Assembly (NCBI GenBank): GCA_017615655.1
Contig: JAFZZS010000007.1
Location: forward strand, 1-59,462
DNA length: 59,462 bases
Reading direction: 5' to 3'
Source: Alphaproteobacteria bacterium
GTDB lineage: Bacteria; Pseudomonadota; Alphaproteobacteria; Rs-D84
Shown one piece after another: positions 54,094-59,462 of the stretch. The first letter of the stretch is position 1; the number at the start of each line of letters is the position of its first letter. A program made the position numbers and the translations under genes. The notes under the pieces are model-generated. The model worked only from the letters and a program-made list of their open reading frames with translations, was not told the origin of the DNA and did not search any database.

Positions 54094-54795
54094 ATGAAGG
54101 CGATTCAGATAGGTGGATTAGTATCGTTTACAACAATAGATTATCCGGGCAAATTAGCTGCAGTGTTATTTTTGGTTGGTTGTCCAATTCGTTGTGCGTA
54201 TTGTTCAAATCCACATCTGATTCCTGTTGGGGACGGCGAATATGATCCCGACAAAATTTTAGAATGGTTGCAGTCACGCAAGGGCAAGCTTGAAGCTGTT
54301 GTGTTTTCCGGAGGCGAAGCATTGATGCAAGGGGCTGCAACCATTGATTATATGCGGCGTGTGCGCGATTTGGGTTTTGCAATTGGACTGCACACAAATG
54401 GGTTTTATCCGGAAAATCTGGCCGCGGCAAGTGAAGTTGTTGACTGGGTTGGCATAGATTACAAAGCAACAAAAACAAATTATGAAAAACTAACAGGTGT
54501 AAACATCGCTTATGATCATCTTTTAAAAAGTTTAGATGTTTGGTCGAAAACAGGGAAGCCGTCCGAAGTCCGTGTTACGTGTGATCCGCGTTTTGTTTCA
54601 TTGGATGATTTATTAGAAATTGCACGTGACGTATCAAAACGCGGTTTTAAAAATTTTGCGGTTCAAAAATATATTCCGCATTTCGAAGATGAAGAACATA
54701 ACACAACGTCCGCAATGCGCGAGTCATTTTTTAATAATGCCGAACTGCGTGACAAGATAAACAGCCTGTTTGACACGGTTATATGGCGAGAGTAG
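54094..54795 (+). CDS. nrdG: Anaerobic RNR activating protein
   Basis: 233 aa radical SAM enzyme; forms the glycyl radical on NrdD. Cluster motif CPIRCAYC (CX3CX2C), SAM-binding VFSGGEAL, and TTIDYPGK at the start fit the NrdG2-type activase, which is longer than E. coli NrdG (154 aa). Four bases after the 61-aa gene, so nrdD, the domain gene and nrdG form one operon. Convergent with the Nudix gene. Its expected substrate is Gly19 of the small protein. Confidence 0.93.
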   Translation: MKAIQIGGLVSFTTIDYPGKLAAVLFLVGCPIRCAYCSNPHLIPVGDGEYDPDKILEWLQSRKGKLEAVVFSGGEALMQGAATIDYMRRVRDLGFAIGLHTNGFYPENLAAASEVVDWVGIDYKATKTNYEKLTGVNIAYDHLLKSLDVWSKTGKPSEVRVTCDPRFVSLDDLLEIARDVSKRGFKNFAVQKYIPHFEDEEHNTTSAMRESFFNNAELRDKINSLFDTVIWRE

Positions 54796-54811
54796 GCCAT
54801 AAAACCAATAA

Positions 54812-55420
54812 TTATGCATTTACCGCTTTTATGATATTTTGTAACACTGCGCCATATTTTATTATGTGTATTTCATCAGACGCAGCCAAGAAATCGTCAA
54901 TTGTCACATTAATCTCTTGTTGGTCATTTTGTGTTATTTTGGTTGCATTTGTATGGCTGATTTTATTCATGAATAAATCTAAACATTTTTTTGCGTTTAT
55001 TTTGACAACCCCATTAACTTCGGATAGTTGAAAATTAAAATTGTTAAAATCTTTGGGCAGTTTGTTTATATAAATATGCGAAAAAGCCCGGTCATGCCAT
55101 GGTTTGTCATTTTTTATTTTATCTTGGCGCCAGAATGTAATTTCAATTGGCTGGGCATTTGTAACATCTACATCCAGACCAATTTCTTCGGCGATTTCGC
55201 GTTTAAAAGCGTCACGAACCGTTTCACCGGCTAATACATGCCCTGATGCAGTTGTATATAGTTTATTAGAGTCGGACCTTATTTGAAAATATACATTACC
55301 ATCATCATCGTACATCCAACAATGAATTGTTTTATGCCACATACCTTGTTCGTGTACAATATCACGATCTTCTGAACCGATTTTATTCATATATTCGTCA
55401 TAAATATCTAATTTTTCCAT
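54812..55420 (-). CDS. Nudix hydrolase
   Basis: 202 aa. The Nudix box GHVLAGETVRDAFKREIAEEIG matches GX5EX7REUXEEXGU. The layout (EKLDIYDEYMNKIGSEDR opening, WMYDDDGNVYFQIRS) is like the IPP-isomerase/YfcD-type Nudix group, but the residues for isomerase activity are not confirmed. Substrate unknown; a nucleotide or nucleotide-sugar diphosphate is likely. AAAGGAAC before the ATG. Confidence 0.88.
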   Translation of the reverse strand: MEKLDIYDEYMNKIGSEDRDIVHEQGMWHKTIHCWMYDDDGNVYFQIRSDSNKLYTTASGHVLAGETVRDAFKREIAEEIGLDVDVTNAQPIEITFWRQDKIKNDKPWHDRAFSHIYINKLPKDFNNFNFQLSEVNGVVKINAKKCLDLFMNKISHTNATKITQNDQQEINVTIDDFLAASDEIHIIKYGAVLQNIIKAVNA

Positions 55421-55515
55421 AATTGTTCCTTTGTGTATTTATGTGGACATAGTAACGCATATCAAGACAATTTAAAGTAAAAAATCCACACAAGGTGGAT
55501 TTTTTCGTTTTATTG

Positions 55516-55609
55516 TGGCGGATGGTGAGGGATTTGAACCCCCGAAGGTCTTATTTCATACCTTGTCCGATTTCAAGTCGGATGCATTCAACCGCTCTGC
55601 CAACCATCC
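55516..55609 (-). tRNA. tRNA-Ser (TGA)
   Basis: 94 nt, minus strand. GGATGGT acceptor, anticodon loop CTTGAAA (TGA), long variable arm, T-arm GGGGGTTCAAATCCCTC, encoded CCA. Confidence 0.94.
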
Positions 55610-55679
55610 AAAACCGTTGGCATCTTAGGTGCCACAGACGCAATAATATAGCATTTTTTTTCAAAACGCAACTATAAAA

Positions 55680-56435
55680 CTATCGCGTCAGGACATAGCG
55701 AGCGTTTTTTACGCTTGGCTGGTACTCTCGTATATTATCAATATCACGTAGGGTTTTACACACTGCGGAATCGTTCTGGTATACGACGTTATTCAAACTG
55801 TCTATTTGTTGCAGATAATTGTCGTATTCATTACGAATTTTGGCAAATTCTGGTATTGAATAGTTTGGAACGTCATCATCATCAAGAAACCCATCATACG
55901 ATTCAGCCAAGAAACTTTCGAACAGTTCCGCACGTTTCTTATCTGCGAACATATATAAATGCCCATTACTAAACACCATATCAAATGGTGCAAGTTCTTC
56001 GTCTTTGACCCCCAAGATATAAACCATTTCAACAAATGTATTTAATGGTAAATCTTTGCGTATAGGCATATTCATTTTTGCATATTTATACCCAAAATCT
56101 GACTCGCCCGCCATTTTTTTAATATACGGTGTCATTACATTATTTAGTTGGGAAATTTCCTTTGGAGTAAAGAACAACCCCATTGTATATTTTTTATCTA
56201 TGCGGTCAAAATATTTTTCCTGGGCGATATTAAACAAATTCGAACATGCGTCATTCAATGAATCAAGTTTGTATTTCGCCACTGTGATATTAGACTTTTG
56301 ATTTTGTTTTTTTGCTGGTGCATTTTGCGCCATTGCTGCGTTTGCTAAAACCGTAAACGCGATTACGCATCCAAGTTTTAAACCTGGTATAAGATTATGC
56401 CAATATATTTTATTCTTTGAATTTTTGTTTTTCAT
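55680..56435 (-). CDS. Secreted protein of unknown function, 251 aa
   Basis: N-terminal basic stretch then a hydrophobic signal (LGCVIAFTVLANAAMA), cleaved before QNAPAKKQ. The mature protein is helical, with an LNDACSNLFNIAQEKYF segment, FFTPKEISQLNNVM, and a last coiled-coil region (YDNYLQQIDSLNNVVYQN). Two Cys may form a disulfide. Good ribosome-binding site (AAAGGAA). Lies 21 bp after gapA in the same direction, but no functional link is apparent. Family not recognised. Confidence 0.7.
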   Translation of the reverse strand: MKNKNSKNKIYWHNLIPGLKLGCVIAFTVLANAAMAQNAPAKKQNQKSNITVAKYKLDSLNDACSNLFNIAQEKYFDRIDKKYTMGLFFTPKEISQLNNVMTPYIKKMAGESDFGYKYAKMNMPIRKDLPLNTFVEMVYILGVKDEELAPFDMVFSNGHLYMFADKKRAELFESFLAESYDGFLDDDDVPNYSIPEFAKIRNEYDNYLQQIDSLNNVVYQNDSAVCKTLRDIDNIREYQPSVKNARYVLTR

Positions 56436-56456
56436 AATTAAATATTCCTTTTGAAA

Positions 56457-57455
56457 TTATAACAATTTGCCCATTGCAACGGCGGTATCACTCATACGAT
56501 TTGAAAAGCCCCATTCATTATCATACCATGCTGTTACATGAACCAATTTATTGCCCAATACACGCGTCTGCGTTGCATCAAAAATAGAACTATGGGCATC
56601 ATGTGTAAAGTCAATTGATACCAGTGGTAATTCGTTGTACCCAAATATTTCAGATGATGCAGCGCGCATCGCATCATTTACCTTTTCTACGGTTACGGAT
56701 TTGTTTACATTTACAACAAGTTCCACAACCGATACATCCGGTGTCGGTACCCGAATTGCGATACCATCAAGTTTACCAGCCAGTTTAGGCAAAACCAAAC
56801 CAATAGCCTGAGCGGCACCAGTCTTTGTTGGAATCATAGATATCGCCGCTGCACGCGCACGACGTAAATCTTTGTGTGTTTTGTCCAGCAGTTGTTGATC
56901 ACCAGTGTATGCATGCACAGTTGTCATCCAGCCTGATGTAATACCGAACTTTTTGTCCAGTACAGCGACAACAGGTGCCAAACAATTGGTTGTGCAAGAC
57001 GCATTTGATACGATTATATCTTTTTTTGTCAGGGTATTTTGATTTACACCAAATACGACCGTCTTATCTGCGCCCACAGATGGTGCAGATATCAAGACAC
57101 GCTTTGCCCCACAATCAATATGCACACGAGCTTTGTCTGCGGCAGTAAACAATCCGGTGCATTCCATGACAATATCAATTCCCATTTTTCTCCATGGCAA
57201 TTTAGCTGGGTCTTTTTCTGCCAGACATTTTATATGATGTTTTCCGACAATAATTGTATCGCCCTTTAATTTTACATCCATTGGCAATTTTCCATGTACA
57301 GAATCGTATTGCAACAAGTAGGCATTTTGTTCTGCTGGTGCCAAATCATTTATTGCGACAAATTCAATATCATCACGACCTGATTCTAATGCGGCACGCA
57401 GCACAAGGCGACCGATGCGTCCAAACCCATTTATTGCAACTTTTATTTTTGCCAT
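56457..57455 (-). CDS. gapA: Glyceraldehyde-3-phosphate dehydrogenase
   Basis: 332 aa. Converts G3P to 1,3-bisphosphoglycerate with NAD(P)+ in glycolysis. Catalytic Cys in SNASCTTNCLAP; INGFGRIGR at the N-terminus; the nucleotide-loop AINDLAPAEQ has Asp at the position that favours NAD+, but the following Leu-Ala-Pro suggests possible dual use, as in many alphaproteobacterial enzymes. AAGGAAGAA ribosome-binding site. Divergent from miaA. Confidence 0.95.
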   Translation of the reverse strand: MAKIKVAINGFGRIGRLVLRAALESGRDDIEFVAINDLAPAEQNAYLLQYDSVHGKLPMDVKLKGDTIIVGKHHIKCLAEKDPAKLPWRKMGIDIVMECTGLFTAADKARVHIDCGAKRVLISAPSVGADKTVVFGVNQNTLTKKDIIVSNASCTTNCLAPVVAVLDKKFGITSGWMTTVHAYTGDQQLLDKTHKDLRRARAAAISMIPTKTGAAQAIGLVLPKLAGKLDGIAIRVPTPDVSVVELVVNVNKSVTVEKVNDAMRAASSEIFGYNELPLVSIDFTHDAHSSIFDATQTRVLGNKLVHVTAWYDNEWGFSNRMSDTAVAMGKLL

Positions 57456-57534
57456 AATATTCTTCCTTTTTGTTTTCCGAAGAAAATACTAGCATGATAT
57501 TAACAAATTTCAAACCAGAATTTTTTTGTTATCT

Positions 57535-57561
57535 TGAAATTCAAAAATATGGCGGTATAAT
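57535..57561 (+). promoter_or_regulatory. miaA promoter, predicted leaderless
   Basis: TTGAAA, 15-base spacer, TATAAT (57556-57561), then 7 bases to the ATG at 57569. No ribosome-binding site. Confidence 0.5.
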
Positions 57562-57568
57562 CAAACAG

Positions 57569-58456
57569 ATGAATATGAAAAAAGCATATATAATTACAGG
57601 CCCCACCGCATCCGGCAAATCAAGTTTTGCACACGAACTTGCAAAGCGCGTTAATGGAGTAATTATAAATTGCGATAGTGTGCAAATGTATCGCGGCATA
57701 GAAAACATATCGGCAAGTCCGTTTGCAAATCATACAATTACAGATGTCATAGATGGCGTTCCGTATAAATTGTTTTCTTTTTTGCCATTATCAAAACAAA
57801 TAAGTGTTGCAGAATATATTAAAATAGCGCGCCAAGAGTATGATGCAGCAATCGCGAAGAATCATGTTCCAATATTTGTTGGGGGTACAGGTTACTATAT
57901 TAATGGTATTACAAATGGTATTGCCGAAATTCCCGAAATATCGGTTCAAAACAGAAATCGTGCGCGTGAAATGGTTGCAAATGATTTGAATGCTGCACAT
58001 CAATTGGTGCCTAATTGTCTTGCAACCGATCCGCAACGTATCGCGCGCGCATTAGAGGTATTTTTGGAAACAGGTCGTCATTTGGTTGACTGGCAAAAAG
58101 AACAAAGGGCGGGTGCCATTTTACCGACCCCATTTAAAATATTGATAAATCCCCCACTAGAAGTATTACATGAACGTATCGCCTTGCGGGTACCTGATAT
58201 GATTTCTGGGGGTGCATTGGACGAAGCAGAATATATAATAAAAAATAATTTTGATGCACGTCGCGCTATTGGTGCTGAACAGCTGTGTGCATTTTTGCGT
58301 GGCGAAGTGAATTGCGAAGACGCAATAAAAAACTGGATAACCAAAACTAATCAATATGCAAAACGGCAAAGAACATGGTTTAAAACACAATTCTTTGCCG
58401 ATTTGGTCATAAATCATATACCAAACACAGATGATATAGATTTAGTTTTAAATTAA
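57569..58456 (+). CDS. miaA: tRNA dimethylallyltransferase
   Basis: 295 aa from the ATG at 57569 (MNMKKAYI). Adds dimethylallyl to A37 of tRNAs reading UNN codons; the window has two such tRNAs, Ser-TGA and, by decoding, none other certain. P-loop GPTASGKSS, then NCDSVQMYRG (DSxQxYxG), PIFVGGTGYYING, and the RQxTWFKT-like KRQRTWFKT end are all present. Upstream in-frame ATGs (57470, 57494) precede the predicted transcription start and lack conservation. Divergent from gapA. Confidence 0.93.
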   Translation: MNMKKAYIITGPTASGKSSFAHELAKRVNGVIINCDSVQMYRGIENISASPFANHTITDVIDGVPYKLFSFLPLSKQISVAEYIKIARQEYDAAIAKNHVPIFVGGTGYYINGITNGIAEIPEISVQNRNRAREMVANDLNAAHQLVPNCLATDPQRIARALEVFLETGRHLVDWQKEQRAGAILPTPFKILINPPLEVLHERIALRVPDMISGGALDEAEYIIKNNFDARRAIGAEQLCAFLRGEVNCEDAIKNWITKTNQYAKRQRTWFKTQFFADLVINHIPNTDDIDLVLN

Positions 58457-58458
58457 TA

Positions 58459-59100
58459 TTATCTTGAATTCTTTTTTGCAAAGTCTTCAAACAATCCTGT
58501 ACGCTTTTTCGCGAAGTCTGCAAATGCACGTTTCACTTCGTGTGGGTCAGAATCTAATATTTGTTTACCTTTTTTGTTTGTGGTGCGACGAACAAACGTT
58601 TGACCATCTGGGGTTGCACGACAAACAAATCCAGCACCAAGACTTTCTGCGGCTTTTTTACGTTTACGATAGCCGGCCTTGGTTGCAGCCTTTTTTTCAC
58701 GTTTTTCTGTAAGTTTTTGCTGTAATAACTTGATGTAATCAAAATCATCAAACAAGACGAGTTTTAAATCTTTCTGGGCTGCGTACCACGCCGCATTTGT
58801 CTCTGGATCGCGAACATCATCGTATTTTGAATCCTGTTGAGTATATACAGCTAAGTATTTTGCTATCCATTTGGCAAGGTCCCTAAGGAAATCTAAATCA
58901 GTATTAGAGCACGTTCTGATGAACAATTTGGAACGTTGTATAACAGATTCTGTGATTTCTTTGGTATAAGGCGCTTCGTTACGCCACGTAGCGCGAATAG
59001 TTTTAAGTGGTGGGACAATTTTTACATAATGCGCATCACGTAATGTTTCGGCAATACGAAATGTAAAATCGTCTTTTTCCAGTTCCAATGAATTCTTCAT
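58459..59100 (-). CDS. Hypothetical basic protein, 213 aa
   Basis: Start at 59100, AAGGGGG 5 bases upstream; an earlier ATG at 59133 is unsupported. The first half (DDFTFRIAETLRDAHYVKI, then TIRATWRNEAPYTKEITES) is mixed, with WIAKYLAVYTQQDSKYDDV helical, and the last 80 residues are Lys/Arg-rich (KREKKAATKAGYRKRKKAA), as in a nucleic-acid-binding tail. No signal peptide. Its stop is 2 bp from that of miaA, with which it is convergent. Not recognised. Confidence 0.68.
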   Translation of the reverse strand: MKNSLELEKDDFTFRIAETLRDAHYVKIVPPLKTIRATWRNEAPYTKEITESVIQRSKLFIRTCSNTDLDFLRDLAKWIAKYLAVYTQQDSKYDDVRDPETNAAWYAAQKDLKLVLFDDFDYIKLLQQKLTEKREKKAATKAGYRKRKKAAESLGAGFVCRATPDGQTFVRRTTNKKGKQILDSDPHEVKRAFADFAKKRTGLFEDFAKKNSR

Positions 59101-59165
59101 AATTACCCCCTTGGTATGTTTAATGTATAGCACAATAAAGTATTTTTGTCAAGTAATAATATGAA

Positions 59166-59462
59166 TTATTTCAGAAATTTATTATACTCGGTGCGAATAA
59201 CATCGCCAATGCCGCTGTTTTTCATAGATTTTGAAAAACGGGTGCAATTTTTAAATTCGGTGTCCAAATAGCCCCACCCAGCATATTCCCAGTCTATTAT
59301 CCCTATGATTTTCATGTTTCTTGGGTTCACAATCAGGTTGTTACAAATATCGTTATGGTTCCATCCGTCTCCTTGGGGGGTTATCAGGTCTTTGATTTCT
59401 TTTGGTTTGGCGTTATGGATTTTATATATGAATTCAGCAATCTGGCGTCCTAATGCGTTCCG
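59166..59462 (-). CDS. Aminoglycoside/choline phosphotransferase-family protein, 5'-truncated
   Basis: The last 98 codons, open to the window edge. Catalytic-loop motif HNDICNNLIV (HxDxxxxN type), then the metal-binding DWEYAGWG, and a C-terminal TEFKNCTRFSKSM. This is the kinase fold of APH, choline kinase and LicA. The substrate cannot be told from this part; a choline or sugar kinase is as likely as an antibiotic phosphotransferase. Ends at TAA (59166-59168). Confidence 0.8.
   Translation of the reverse strand, partial: RNALGRQIAEFIYKIHNAKPKEIKDLITPQGDGWNHNDICNNLIVNPRNMKIIGIIDWEYAGWGYLDTEFKNCTRFSKSMKNSGIGDVIRTEYNKFLK

Overview
The window comes from a Gram-negative, AT-rich bacterium, most likely an uncultured, host-associated alphaproteobacterium. 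Outer-membrane barrels, LptE, an LptM-like lipoprotein, Lgt and an MltB transglycosylase show a diderm envelope. The fabH-ihfA pair, the coiled-coil gene overlapping zapA, the map-radC pair, the lptE-holA overlap and a ProRS without the editing insertion all fit Alphaproteobacteria. Class III (anaerobic) ribonucleotide reductase, L-lactate dehydrogenase, ferredoxin and Fe/Mn superoxide dismutase suggest a fermentative organism that meets oxygen. The lineage is an inference from gene content; there is no rRNA in the window.

Layout. 1-12.1 kb is a surface region: the 3' end of a Cys-rich secreted protein, a small regulator-sized gene, a phospholipase D/cardiolipin synthase-type enzyme, then three tandem secreted Cys-rich proteins (1138, 942 and 611 aa) that share a small domain I do not recognise. 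12.1-17 kb holds tRNA-Arg, fabH, ihfA, an M13 peptidase and hemW. 17-25.8 kb holds an outer-membrane protein, mltB, the ornithine-lipid pair olsB-olsA, two different prolyl-tRNA synthetases side by side, and ldh. 25.8-37.7 kb holds sodB, a membrane-tethered glutaredoxin-like protein, cvpA, a U32 tRNA-hydroxylation protein, two more beta-barrels, a glycine-zipper secreted protein, a homodimeric-type GlyRS, ferredoxin, a Bax-inhibitor-1 protein and lgt. 37.8-39.4 kb is a tRNA-Asp/tRNA-Glu site followed by two small cassettes with repeated ends. 39.5-51.4 kb holds an M23 peptidase, lptM, tRNA-Leu, rpmG, parC, zapA, radC-map-holA-lptE and several unknown genes. 51.4-54.8 kb is an NrdR-type controlled anaerobic RNR locus whose glycyl-radical domain is a separate 61-aa gene. 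The end holds a Nudix protein, tRNA-Ser, gapA, miaA and a truncated phosphotransferase.

The items I would look at first are: the split NrdD; the two cassettes after tRNA-Glu with shared terminal repeats (about 118 bp and 50 bp); the twin ProRS genes of different evolutionary types; the domain shared by the secreted Cys-rich proteins; and a set of promoters (hemW, U32, zapB-like, lptM, miaA) whose -10 box ends only 6-8 bases before the ATG, which predicts leaderless mRNAs.

All calls are from reading the sequence and recalled family motifs. No database search or structure prediction was run. Promoters, operators and starts are pattern-based predictions.
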